Source: Saprospiraceae bacterium
Lineage (GTDB): Bacteria; Bacteroidota; Bacteroidia; Chitinophagales; Saprospiraceae
NCBI GenBank assembly: GCA_020848995.1
Contig: JADLHA010000048.1
Coordinates: forward strand, 124,001-188,000
Length of the DNA stretch: 64,000 nt
Direction of reading: 5' to 3'
In this document: positions 53,319 through 61,656 of the stretch, one piece after another
How the letters are laid out: each line of letters starts with the position of its first letter
Numbering within the stretch: the stretch's first letter is position 1
Notes under the pieces: generated by a model
Told to the model about the DNA's origin: nothing
Databases searched by the model: none
Seen by the model: the letters and a program-made list of their open reading frames with translations, nothing else
Translations under genes and position numbers: made by a program

Positions 53319-54392
53319 TTATACTTTTTGCAAAGTAAAACCAAATGTGGATCCTACCCCCTCTTTGCTTCGAACATGCAGAGTTTGCTGATGACCTTCC
53401 ATGATGTGCTTTACGATAGATAGGCCAAGCCCTGACCCACCTTGTTCCCTTGAACGGCTCTTATCTGCCCGGTAAAATCGCTCAAAGACATGCGGTAAGT
53501 GTTCTTCGCTGATCCCAATTCCATTGTCACTTACTTCTACCAGAACCGATTCCTCCATCAGGTAGCATGAGACTTTAACAAATCCGTTGTACTTACCGTA
53601 CTTGATGGAGTTATTCACCAGGTTGCTGAGTGCAATTCTGATGAATTCGCGATCTGCATTCACAGAGTAATCTTGGTCTGCCCCCTCTTTAAACAGCAGT
53701 TTGATGTTCTTCATGGCTGCAATGTCCTGCTGTTCCTCAAATACCTCTGCAATCAGTTCCCGGATGTTGAACGATTGTAATTTAAGTGCCCTTTCACCCG
53801 ATTCAATTTTATGAATAATTGTAAGGTCGTTGATGATCTCCTGCAACCGCGTTGCATTTTTAAGTGCCTTCGACAGAAATTCAGTCTGCTGTTCTTCCGG
53901 CAGTGAACGGTCATCAACCAAGGTTTGCAGATAAGCCTGAATGTTAAACAATGGAGTTTTCAACTCATGGGAAACATCCCCGAGATATTCTCTTCGAAAA
54001 CGCTCCATCTCTTTCATCTGGTCAAGCTCCTGATTTTTTCGTTTTACCCAGAGAAAAGTGTCTCGCTCAACCACGCTAAGATCCTGATTGAACAATTGCA
54101 GTTGATCTTTTCCAGCTTCTTCGCTCAATTTTCTATCTGAAATAATCTTATAGATTAACTTAATTTTTCGGTATAGAAAGTAGTTTATGAGGTAAAACGA
54201 AAGGAAGTACGCAAAAAATGATACCGCTAAGATCAGAAAAATCAGCGTGCCGGCAGAAGTGATGGACACTCCTGCTGCACGGAGTATAAAGAAAAAAATA
54301 AGAGAAATTGCAGCAAAGCATGAACTGATCAGCAATGCTAAGCCTTTTGGGCCAATATTTTTAAGAAAGTCAAGCCTCAAATTTATAGCCAA
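53319..54392 (-). CDS. Sensor histidine kinase (PhoR-like)
   Basis: A 357-residue histidine kinase with two transmembrane helices (about 17-38 and 46-69), a short cytoplasmic linker, a HisKA domain with the H-box YLGDVSHELKTP (His142), and a HATPase_c domain with NLVNNSIKYG, VSDNGIGISEEHLPHVFERFYRAD and GGSGLGLSIVKHI. There is no extended periplasmic sensor loop, so the signal may be sensed in or near the membrane. It overlaps its response-regulator gene by 23 bp and is expected to phosphorylate that protein. The pair resembles PhoR-PhoB, but phosphate control is not shown. Confidence 0.94.
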   Translation of the reverse strand: MAINLRLDFLKNIGPKGLALLISSCFAAISLIFFFILRAAGVSITSAGTLIFLILAVSFFAYFLSFYLINYFLYRKIKLIYKIISDRKLSEEAGKDQLQLFNQDLSVVERDTFLWVKRKNQELDQMKEMERFRREYLGDVSHELKTPLFNIQAYLQTLVDDRSLPEEQQTEFLSKALKNATRLQEIINDLTIIHKIESGERALKLQSFNIRELIAEVFEEQQDIAAMKNIKLLFKEGADQDYSVNADREFIRIALSNLVNNSIKYGKYNGFVKVSCYLMEESVLVEVSDNGIGISEEHLPHVFERFYRADKSRSREQGGSGLGLSIVKHIMEGHQQTLHVRSKEGVGSTFGFTLQKV

Positions 54393-55053
54393 CTCCTTTT
54401 ATTGTCTTAATGAATGAATCATCCAGTTTTTCTCTCAATTTGCGTACATGGACGTCAATCGTTCTGTCGCCAACGATGATGTCCTTTCCCCAGATTTTAT
54501 CAAGGATCTCTTCTCGCTTAAAAACGCGGCCGGGATTGGAGGCAAGTAAGTATAATAAAAGAAATTCCTTCTTTGCAAATTCTGGTTTTTTGTCGTGATA
54601 TTGAACTTCCATTTTCAAAGGATTTATGGTCAGAGTATCAAAACTCAGAATTTCGTTATTCCCCTCGCTGGTTAGCGGACTGATCTTTCTTCTGATCAGG
54701 GCTTTGATCCTGCTAAGCAGAACCTTTACGCTCACGGGTTTTTCAACAAAGTCATCCCCCCCCTGATCAAGGGCGGCAATGTGCGTATCTTCATCACCTT
54801 TGGCAGTCAGAAACAAGATGCTGACGTTGTCAAATTTAGGGTCCTTTCTCAATTCACGGCAGCACTGAAGACCATCCATTACAGGCATCATGATGTCGAG
54901 GAGAACCAGGTCTGGCGCAAAATCCTTTATTACATCTAGCGCAAGTTTGCCATTTGATGCAGTCTTTATATCGAAACCTTCCTTTTTGAGATTGAAGCTG
55001 AGAATGGCCAAGATGTCCGGGTCGTCGTCAACAAGCAGGAGTTTATACTTCAT
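54370..55053 (-). CDS. OmpR/PhoB-family response regulator
   Basis: A 227-residue response regulator. The receiver domain (1-120) has the acidic pocket DDD (residues 9-11), the phosphorylated Asp53 in LLDIMMPVMDG, Thr in LTAKG and Lys in VEKPVS. A winged-helix DNA-binding domain (about 133-227) has EFLLLYLLASNPGRVF, VGDRTIDVHVRKLREKL and KGVGYKFEA. I chose the ATG at 55053; an upstream TTG would lie at the -7 box. The -7 box TAAATTTG is only three bases before this ATG, so the mRNA is probably leaderless. The kinase gene overlaps its 3' end. Confidence 0.96.
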   Translation of the reverse strand: MKYKLLLVDDDPDILAILSFNLKKEGFDIKTASNGKLALDVIKDFAPDLVLLDIMMPVMDGLQCCRELRKDPKFDNVSILFLTAKGDEDTHIAALDQGGDDFVEKPVSVKVLLSRIKALIRRKISPLTSEGNNEILSFDTLTINPLKMEVQYHDKKPEFAKKEFLLLYLLASNPGRVFKREEILDKIWGKDIIVGDRTIDVHVRKLREKLDDSFIKTIKGVGYKFEA

Positions 55054-55056
55054 GTT

Positions 55057-55064
55057 CAAATTTA
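55057..55064 (-). promoter_or_regulatory. -7 promoter box for the response-regulator gene
   Basis: TAAATTTG on the minus strand, three bases before the ATG. This position implies transcription starting at or within the start codon. Confidence 0.62.
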
Positions 55065-55109
55065 ATGATTAACATAAATTGCGCAGAATAAGTGCACTGG
55101 GCGTGTTAT

Positions 55110-55439
55110 CTATTTATTAAGAAATGGCGCCCTCTTGACCTCTGACATGGCTTGAATCTCTTTTAGCAACTGTTCATACTGTTTTTGATTTGTGTAATAC
55201 ATTTGAGTAATTGACCGGAACGCAAATGTGTCAAGCTGGTGTTCATCAAGCAAATCAACTAAGGCCAGTCTTACGACACTGTCTCGATAATAACTGCTCT
55301 GGGCGCTAAGGTGCTCATTCAGGTAAAAGATTTCAGAGCTTATCTTTTTATAAGCCTCGAGCTGGCTGGCGCTGAAGCCAACCTGCTCGGGTGCCCTGCA
55401 TGAAATAAGTAATGCACAAAAAGCAATCGATCGCATCAT
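55110..55439 (-). CDS. Small lipoprotein of unknown function
   Basis: A 109-residue protein with a very short signal peptide and lipobox LLISC (Cys 14). The rest is mainly helical and rich in Gln, Glu, Tyr and Leu (EAYKKISSEIFYLNEHLSAQ, LLDEHQLDTFAFRSI). It resembles small DUF4296-type lipoproteins of Bacteroidota in size and layout, but this is not certain. Its ATG overlaps the stop of the SixA-type gene (ATGA), so the two form an operon. Confidence 0.7.
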   Translation of the reverse strand: MMRSIAFCALLISCRAPEQVGFSASQLEAYKKISSEIFYLNEHLSAQSSYYRDSVVRLALVDLLDEHQLDTFAFRSITQMYYTNQKQYEQLLKEIQAMSEVKRAPFLNK

Positions 55440-55945
55440 CGCAGGTCAAGAAGTTTGGGTATGATCACCTGTACAATGCGAAGTCTGGAAGGGATTGCAT
55501 CCTGCCATTGATCTGATTCCAATTTACATAGCAGTACACAGCAGGTTGGAACCTGTCCAGTATAAGGAGCGCGGAGCATGCCTGCAAGGTGTTCTATCGT
55601 AGGGTTATGGCCAAATACCAGGCAAATTTCCGTTTGGGGTAAACATTGGTGAAGGCAGGCTGTATAGGCCTCGGCATTCCCGAAGTAGAGCGCCTCATCC
55701 ATCCGCTCACGGTACGGAGGACTTGGGAATTGTCGGGCAAACAGTTCGCAGGTCTGGCGAGCCCGCCTGGCCGGACTGCACACCGTTTCCATTGGCAATA
55801 TCCCAATAAGGCCTGCCAGATGCTTTGCAACCCGGGGTGCATCTCTTAAGCCCCTCTCGTTCAGTGGCCGTTCCAGATCCGAAAGGGACGCATCCGACCA
55901 TGATGATTTAGCATGCCGGATAAACGCTACTGCTTTGTCAGCCAT
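55436..55945 (-). CDS. SixA-type phosphohistidine phosphatase
   Basis: A 169-residue histidine phosphatase of the SixA branch. It has the catalytic RHAKSSW motif (His11), the RPLNERGLRDAPRVAKHL segment, CSPARRARQTCELF (second arginine), and VFGHNPTIEHL (second histidine). SixA removes phosphate from phosphohistidine proteins; the two-component genes lie just downstream on the same strand, but a link is speculative. It is followed by a lipoprotein gene with a 4 bp overlap. A promoter, TTG-N21-TATTTTTG, lies upstream and overlaps that of the divergent SWIM gene. Confidence 0.92.
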   Translation of the reverse strand: MADKAVAFIRHAKSSWSDASLSDLERPLNERGLRDAPRVAKHLAGLIGILPMETVCSPARRARQTCELFARQFPSPPYRERMDEALYFGNAEAYTACLHQCLPQTEICLVFGHNPTIEHLAGMLRAPYTGQVPTCCVLLCKLESDQWQDAIPSRLRIVQVIIPKLLDLR

Positions 55946-55963
55946 CTACGCGGATATATTTTG

Positions 55964-55995
55964 CAAAAATATATAAATTTGCCGGTTAAAGGCAA
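55964..55995 (-). promoter_or_regulatory. Promoter of the SixA-type gene
   Basis: On the minus strand TTG (55993-55995), a 21 bp spacer and TATTTTTG (55964-55971). It overlaps an inverted repeat ATATATTTT/AAAATATAT and the divergent -7 box of the SWIM gene. Confidence 0.58.
55974..55981 (+). promoter_or_regulatory. -7 promoter box for the SWIM zinc-finger gene
   Basis: TAAATTTG, 34 bp before the ATG, immediately next to the divergent sixA -7 box. No TTG at the expected -33 distance. Confidence 0.45.
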
Positions 55996-56015
55996 TTGCC
56001 CGAACCGATTTAATC

Positions 56016-57629
56016 ATGGCAATCGATTTCGATCATTATTCTTATTTGTTCAGTGAGGCAGAATTGTTCGAGCTCAAACAACTGATCGATGGCGGTGCGG
56101 TTGTCAAAGCAAACCAGATCAGGCTAAATTTCTGGAATTATACCCTTCGCATGGACGGCGTTCAGCTGGAATGTGAATTGGGCTTCAATAAGAAAAGCAT
56201 TAAATCTGTCGTGTGTGCATGTGGCCATCGAGGTACGGCCTCCCTTTGCCGGCATGCAAAACTGCTGGCATTATGGCATATTACCCGGATCTATCAGAGA
56301 AAATCCTCCCATACCGACGTTTCACCCAGGTTGTTGGAATCAATCCGGGTCAGGAAGCAGGAAGAGCTGAGTTTTCTGGTGGATTTTGCCCTTAAATACG
56401 ACCAGCACCTAAGGGGTTGGTACGCCCTATTTGCGAAGGCATTCGACAGCTCCCCTGAACACCTTGAAGAGCAGTGGCGAATGGTAACCGATTTTATTCG
56501 CCACCTCAAATTTCAGATAAAGTCGAAACTTGCACGAGATCGCAAGTTCTTGTTACTGGGCCAAACCTATTATCAACTTGGCGTGCAGCAATTTTCCAGG
56601 GGCGAGTTATCTAAAGGAGCCATCCTGCTGCTCATTACCCATCGCATGGCTTTATACCAATATCAGACCTGTGAACCTGCCAATCCAACGCGATTTGCCC
56701 AACTGGCTACACAGGCATGTCATGCTCTGGAAGAAGTGCTCAGGGGCATAATCGCTCCTGAGTCCCGGGAATTTTTTATTGCTACACTGTCGGCGGAAGT
56801 TGCCCAGAAGGAATATCGACCGCTGGACGCTGGCAACAACCTTTTTGTGATCCTGCTCCCTCTTGTTAAGCAATCTACAGCTCGCCAGGAGATCATGCAA
56901 AGATTGCGGGACAAATGCCTTATGTTACCTTTTGCAGCGGACCTGCAAATTTCCTGGGAGACCTACTTAAAAATTGATCCCAAAGGGTTTTCCGAATTAT
57001 TTATGGACCTTCCTCCGCATTTAGAAGGATTATCGCCCCATGTTGCCGGTTTTATTGCCTCTCACCATTCCCGAATTCCAGGATCGCTATGCTTCGACCT
57101 GATTCGATCCTTATTTCCTCGATTGAACATCGGTTTGCAACAAATGCTTGGACAAATTGTGGCGGGTATGAACTACATTCCAATTCGCAAACAGGAATTT
57201 CAGTTTGCGGCAGAGCTTTATGCCAGCTACCCCGATCCTAAACTTCTGAAATGGTTATTTTCCTCAACTGAAAATGCTCAGGACAAACGCAAATACCTGC
57301 TTCAGGCCATCGATCGCAAGATGGACAATCCGGACACTAGAAGAAGGGCCGTTTATGAGGTGCTGTTTCACGGCGCCTTTCATCAGGAACTTGTGAACGT
57401 GTTGTTAGACGCAGGCGATGTAGATTCCATTATGGACTATGACCATCGAATCGATCCTGCACTCCGTCTTAAGTTGTTTCCTCTCTTTAGCCATTATATG
57501 TCCAACTACAGATTGCAAAACGCGGGTCCAAAGGCTAAGCGAGAAATCCGGCGCGTGCTTCATCACCTCGAAAATCACTATCGAATGCATTTACCTCCTG
57601 GCATATTTAAAAACCTCACTTCAGTATGA
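56016..57629 (+). CDS. SWIM zinc-finger protein of unknown function
   Basis: A 537-residue cytoplasmic protein. Near the N-terminus SVVCACGHRGTASLCRHAKLL, shown here as C67-x-C69-x8-C78-x-H80, matches the SWIM zinc-finger pattern CxCxnCxH, which can bind DNA or proteins. The remaining 440 residues are predicted to be almost entirely helical, suggesting HEAT/TPR-like repeats, with no enzyme motif. Other SWIM genes in Bacteroidota often sit next to MoxR or VWA genes; this one does not. It begins a four-gene operon with a degenerate GH13 lipoprotein, rlmH and rhomboid (ATGA overlap with the next gene). Confidence 0.78.
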   Translation: MAIDFDHYSYLFSEAELFELKQLIDGGAVVKANQIRLNFWNYTLRMDGVQLECELGFNKKSIKSVVCACGHRGTASLCRHAKLLALWHITRIYQRKSSHTDVSPRLLESIRVRKQEELSFLVDFALKYDQHLRGWYALFAKAFDSSPEHLEEQWRMVTDFIRHLKFQIKSKLARDRKFLLLGQTYYQLGVQQFSRGELSKGAILLLITHRMALYQYQTCEPANPTRFAQLATQACHALEEVLRGIIAPESREFFIATLSAEVAQKEYRPLDAGNNLFVILLPLVKQSTARQEIMQRLRDKCLMLPFAADLQISWETYLKIDPKGFSELFMDLPPHLEGLSPHVAGFIASHHSRIPGSLCFDLIRSLFPRLNIGLQQMLGQIVAGMNYIPIRKQEFQFAAELYASYPDPKLLKWLFSSTENAQDKRKYLLQAIDRKMDNPDTRRRAVYEVLFHGAFHQELVNVLLDAGDVDSIMDYDHRIDPALRLKLFPLFSHYMSNYRLQNAGPKAKREIRRVLHHLENHYRMHLPPGIFKNLTSV

Positions 57630-58945
57630 GCCAAGTTGACATTTGTTTAAGAAATTTGATCATCCTTGCTCAAGCAATCATTCTGGTTGCCGGAGTGAGC
57701 TGTACCGCATCCGAAAATGTTACTTCGAAGCAGACTGCAGAACTTAAAGATTTGGTACTGTATGAGCTGGTCCCATGGCAATATGTAGACTCCGGCGGGA
57801 TCCGTGGTATTCAGCGGGATTTGAAGCGTCTGAATGGGCTATTTGTAAATGCTTTAGTGTTACATCCGGTACAACTACGCGATCAGGCCAACAATCCATT
57901 TAATCCCGCAAGTCCCTTTGCGATCAGTGATTACTCTGTAATCGATCCAGCACTTGGGAACAGTGAAGACTTAAAGGGCTTCATCCGAGCCTCACATGCT
58001 TTGGGAATTAAGGTTTTGTATCAATGGCATTTTTCAGAGACGGGTCCTCATCACCGGCTAAAGGATGAACATCCGGAATATTATCGTTCATCTGAAAAGC
58101 TGAAGGATAATCGTTACAACCCCGATTTTGTCAGTCTTAACCTCTCTGATACGCGCGTCGCATCCCTTCAATTGAAATCTTTCGCTGACTTTGACAACGA
58201 CTATGAGTTCGATGGCTATGTGGTCTTTGGAATTGATTCATCTAACGCGGACTTTGCTTCGCAGGTTCTTGAGATATGTGGCTCGCGCCGTATCCTGATC
58301 AATGGAGATAATGGCAAAATTTCTGGAATTTCACATGCGATCGACCGCACTTTATTTGATTTTTTTAAAAGCGCATATAACAATGCTCCTGATTCGCAAT
58401 TCCTCTACAGACTGATTGCTGAAAAAACTCCTCAGGGTAGAATCAATTCCTTTGTGGATTACCACACTAATTTTTACAAAGGCACTGATTACATGAGTTT
58501 CCCAAATGCATACCGCTACTACGCTGCTTTTGCTCACTTTTTACCCGGCACGCCCTGGATGCTTGGTGGTCAGGAGTATGCTCTCGTTTCCCCTGTGAAC
58601 GCCTTCAGCGATCACCCTGTTTACAGGAAGTATTCCTTTAACGGCGATTTATACCGGAGCCTCAATTTGCAGCGAAGGCACAACCCTGCTTTATGGAATG
58701 ACAGCAAATGCGCACTTCCTGTCATTGTGGCAGATGATTTTCCGGTTATCGGTTTGGAAAGGTCCCGCGACACATTTTACTGTACAGGGATCTTCAATTT
58801 CAGTTCGAGCCCTCAGACCTTTGTTATGACCAAAGATTACCGTTATGCCTATGATTTATTTAACAAAGTCCCTGTTGCATTTCCTGTTGGTAAAAAGCTG
58901 AACATTGGTCCATACCAGGCTTTTTTATTTAGCAATGTTTTGTAA
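57626..58945 (+). CDS. GH13 (alpha-amylase)-like lipoprotein without catalytic residues
   Basis: A 439-residue secreted protein with an N-terminal hydrophobic stretch and an imperfect lipobox (VAGVSC, Cys26). The body follows the GH13 (beta/alpha)8 layout: LVLYELVPWQY, GIQRDLKRLNGLFVNALVL, ISDYSVIDPALGNSEDLKGFI. The four GH13 regions are degenerate: region I VLYQWHFSE (130-138) lacks D and N; region II DGYVVFGID (196-204) lacks the arginine and nucleophile aspartate; region III ILINGDN (223-229) lacks glutamate; region IV FVDYHTNF (276-283) has YHT for NHD. A C-terminal beta domain follows. It most likely binds carbohydrate or protein rather than cutting it. Confidence 0.78.
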   Translation: MSQVDICLRNLIILAQAIILVAGVSCTASENVTSKQTAELKDLVLYELVPWQYVDSGGIRGIQRDLKRLNGLFVNALVLHPVQLRDQANNPFNPASPFAISDYSVIDPALGNSEDLKGFIRASHALGIKVLYQWHFSETGPHHRLKDEHPEYYRSSEKLKDNRYNPDFVSLNLSDTRVASLQLKSFADFDNDYEFDGYVVFGIDSSNADFASQVLEICGSRRILINGDNGKISGISHAIDRTLFDFFKSAYNNAPDSQFLYRLIAEKTPQGRINSFVDYHTNFYKGTDYMSFPNAYRYYAAFAHFLPGTPWMLGGQEYALVSPVNAFSDHPVYRKYSFNGDLYRSLNLQRRHNPALWNDSKCALPVIVADDFPVIGLERSRDTFYCTGIFNFSSSPQTFVMTKDYRYAYDLFNKVPVAFPVGKKLNIGPYQAFLFSNVL

Positions 58946-58953
58946 TTTGATTT

Positions 58954-59418
58954 ATGCAGATTATTTGGACTGGAACTACAAAGCCACCTTCTCTTGCTCT
59001 TTTGAACGATGTTTATCTCAAGCGGTTGAATCCATTTGTCAAAATTCAAATCACAGAGCTCCGCGGTAAACGAGCAAATTTGACTGGGACTGCTTCTGCC
59101 CGAGAGGAAGAACTCATATTTAGGAAAAATCTCCAGCGCGAACGCAGTCATGTCGTTTTGCTGAGTGAAGAGGGGGTTTTGCGGAGTAGCCGCGAATTTG
59201 CTGCCTGGCTTGAACGCAACCTCGGTTTGTATGGGAAACGGCTAACTTTTGTCATATGGGATGCTAATGGCTTTAGTCCGGAATTCAAGGCAGAGGCCGA
59301 TGAAATCATCTCTCTTTCGCCCATGACTTTAAGTCATCAGATTGCCAGACTTGTATTGCTTGAGCAGCTGTACCGTGCTTTTACGATCTTACATAACCAC
59401 CCATACCACAATGATTGA
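58954..59418 (+). CDS. rlmH: RlmH-like 23S rRNA methyltransferase, altered SAM loop
   Basis: A 154-residue RlmH (SPOUT family), which methylates pseudouridine 1915 in helix 69 of 23S rRNA. The C-terminus is typical: SLSPMTLSHQIARLVLLEQLYRAF and NHPYHND. In the knot, where the family normally has I-G-G-x-x-G, this protein reads VIWDANGFS, with Trp102-Asp103 (TGG GAT at 59257-59262) replacing the two glycines that line the cofactor. Activity may be reduced or lost. It lies 8 bp after the GH13-like gene and overlaps the rhomboid start by 8 bp. Confidence 0.9.
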   Translation: MQIIWTGTTKPPSLALLNDVYLKRLNPFVKIQITELRGKRANLTGTASAREEELIFRKNLQRERSHVVLLSEEGVLRSSREFAAWLERNLGLYGKRLTFVIWDANGFSPEFKAEADEIISLSPMTLSHQIARLVLLEQLYRAFTILHNHPYHND

Positions 59419-60013
59419 TGTAAATACTTTAATGACATTGTCGCTTGTGCTTGCCAACATAGCTGTGTATGTCATGACCTCTGCAAATGCATCAATTTTC
59501 AATGCCTCGAAGCACTACCCATACCTAGAGCAGAGAGATAAAAGTTATTACCGCTGGATCACCTCGGGGTTTTTACACGCTAACCTAATGCACCTGGCGC
59601 TCAATTTGCTTGTGCTTTATCAGTTTGGTGGAACCGTGGAGACTGTGTTCAAATCCATTTTTGGATTCTTTGAGGGTGGTATGCTTTTCCTTTGCTGTTA
59701 TTTTGGCATTTTGATTATGTCAGGATTGCCAACCTTTCTTAAATTTCGAAACAACCCAAATTACGCCAGTGTTGGGGCATCGGGTGCCGTATCTGGAATT
59801 CTGTTTATCTATACGGTCTATTTTCCTACAAACCTTCTCTACATCCTGGGGCTGGTTCCGGTTCCTGCCATACTTTTTGGGGCACTTTACCTTTTTTATT
59901 CTAAATGGGCCTCATCGAAAAGCGAAGACCACATTGATCATGATGCGCATTACTATGGGGCAGTAGCCGGTCTATTGATGGGTGCGATTATCCGCTTCGG
60001 TTTTCCAGGCTAA
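59411..60013 (+). CDS. Rhomboid family intramembrane serine protease
   Basis: A 200-residue polytopic membrane protein with about six transmembrane segments. The catalytic serine lies in YASVGASGAVSGILF (GxSG), and the histidine is in HYYGAVAGLLMGAI; WITSGFLHANLMHLALNLLVL is the conserved region with the HxxxN structure. Rhomboids cut substrate proteins within the membrane. The ATG at 59411, overlapping the rlmH stop, gives the usual short cytoplasmic start (MIDVNTLMTLSL); an upstream start in rlmH would add unrelated residues. The substrate is unknown. Confidence 0.93.
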   Translation: MIDVNTLMTLSLVLANIAVYVMTSANASIFNASKHYPYLEQRDKSYYRWITSGFLHANLMHLALNLLVLYQFGGTVETVFKSIFGFFEGGMLFLCCYFGILIMSGLPTFLKFRNNPNYASVGASGAVSGILFIYTVYFPTNLLYILGLVPVPAILFGALYLFYSKWASSKSEDHIDHDAHYYGAVAGLLMGAIIRFGFPG

Positions 60014-60019
60014 AGGTAT

Positions 60020-61651
60020 TCAATCTCTTTCCATAAAGGGGTATCTATAGCTATGAGGCGGGCAAAAATTTTCTTTTATTGTTCTCGGTGAAACCCAACG
60101 CAATAAGTTTAGCGAAGAACCTGCTTTGTCGTTTGTGCCTGAAGCCCTGGCTCCGCCAAATGGTTGCTGCCCAACGACTGCTCCTGTCGGCTTGTCGTTG
60201 ATGTAAAAATTGCCTGCTGCGTTTTTCAGCTTTTCTGAGGCTTTAATGATGACGTTTCGGTCGTTAGCAAAGACGGCGCCAGTTAGGGCATAAGGCGAGG
60301 TGGTGTCAACGAGCGTTAAAATGTCATCAAATTGGTCGTCATTGTAAACAAAAATTGTTAAAACAGGGCCAAAGATCTCCTCGCACATGGTTAAACTTCT
60401 CGGATTTGAAGTCAGCAAGACGGTTGGTTCAATGAAAAAGCCCTTGCGTTTATCGCAGCGTCCGCCTAAAAGGAGTTCTATCGAGGGGTCACTCTTGGAT
60501 TTTTCGATGTAATTTTCAATTTTCGCAAATGCTTTTTCATCGATCACGGCGTTGATAAAGTTCTCAAAATCGTCCGGCCCTCCCATTTTCATCGACGAGA
60601 GATCCGAAATGAGGTTTTCCTTTACCTGAGGCCAAATGCTTTTGGGAATATATGCCCGGGAGGCTGCGCTGCATTTTTGTCCTTGAAATTCGAAGGCTCC
60701 ACGCGACAGCGCTACACTGAGGGCTTTGGGATCCGCACTGGAGTGCGCTAAAACGAAGTCTTTTCCTCCGGTCTCCCCTACCAGTCGGGGAAAAGATTTA
60801 TAGAGGTCCAGGTTGGAGGCAACGGTTTTCCATATTGATTTAAACACGCCCGTCGAACCGGTGAAATGCAATCCTGCAAAATCAGGATGGGAAAAAATCG
60901 CATTTCCGGCAGTTGGTCCATCGACAAACACCAGATTGATCACTCCGGGAGGCAGTCCTGCTTCTTCGAGGATGTCCATGATGAGCGAGGCCGAATAGAT
61001 CTGCGTCTCTGCGGGTTTCCAGACAACTACATTGCCCATCAGCGCCGGGGCACAGGGCAAGTTCCCGGCAATGGAGGTGAAATTAAAAGGAGTCAGCGCA
61101 AAGACAAATCCTTCGAGTGGCCGGTATTCCAATTGGTTCCATACCAAGGGTGACGACGAAGGCTGCTGTGCATAAATTTCTGTGAGGTATTTCACGTTGA
61201 ATCGAAGAAAATCGCAAAATTCGCAGACCGCATCAATTTCTGCCTGAAATATATTTTTCGATTGGCCCAGCATGGTCATGGCGTTTTGTTTCGCCCGGTA
61301 CTTGGTCGAAAGCAGGTCTGCGGCCTTCAGAAAAATTGCGGCGCGGTCCCTCCATGGCATTGACTCCCAGCTCTCTTTTGCATCCATTGCGGCTCGGATG
61401 GCCATTTCAACATGCGTGGTGTTACCACGGAAGTAATGGCCCAGTTCAAGCGCGTGGTCATGGGGCGCGAAGATGGGCTTAGAGGATTCTGAGCGAACCT
61501 GTTTCCCTCCTATCCTCATGCAGATTTCCTGTGGCGTCTCTTTCAGATACGCGATGACCTCGCGCAGGGCCTTTCGCTCTTCACTGCCGGGGGCATAGGC
61601 TAAAACAACTTCATTTTGGGCATTCGGCACCTGTACAATCCTATTCTCCAT
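60020..61651 (-). CDS. pruA: L-glutamate gamma-semialdehyde dehydrogenase
   Basis: A 543-residue aldehyde dehydrogenase of the 1-pyrroline-5-carboxylate dehydrogenase type, which oxidises glutamate semialdehyde to glutamate in proline catabolism. Visible are LTPFNFTSIAGNLP, VVWKPAETQ, HFTGSTGVF (NAD-binding), LVGETGGKDFVL with the general-base glutamate, and FQGQKCSAASRAYIP with the catalytic cysteine. I start at the ATG at 61651; a TTG nine bases upstream would overlap the coaD stop. It follows coaD by 5 bp. No proline dehydrogenase is adjacent, so the first step of the route lies elsewhere. Confidence 0.96.
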   Translation of the reverse strand: MENRIVQVPNAQNEVVLAYAPGSEERKALREVIAYLKETPQEICMRIGGKQVRSESSKPIFAPHDHALELGHYFRGNTTHVEMAIRAAMDAKESWESMPWRDRAAIFLKAADLLSTKYRAKQNAMTMLGQSKNIFQAEIDAVCEFCDFLRFNVKYLTEIYAQQPSSSPLVWNQLEYRPLEGFVFALTPFNFTSIAGNLPCAPALMGNVVVWKPAETQIYSASLIMDILEEAGLPPGVINLVFVDGPTAGNAIFSHPDFAGLHFTGSTGVFKSIWKTVASNLDLYKSFPRLVGETGGKDFVLAHSSADPKALSVALSRGAFEFQGQKCSAASRAYIPKSIWPQVKENLISDLSSMKMGGPDDFENFINAVIDEKAFAKIENYIEKSKSDPSIELLLGGRCDKRKGFFIEPTVLLTSNPRSLTMCEEIFGPVLTIFVYNDDQFDDILTLVDTTSPYALTGAVFANDRNVIIKASEKLKNAAGNFYINDKPTGAVVGQQPFGGARASGTNDKAGSSLNLLRWVSPRTIKENFCPPHSYRYPFMERD

Positions 61652-61656
61652 AAAAT

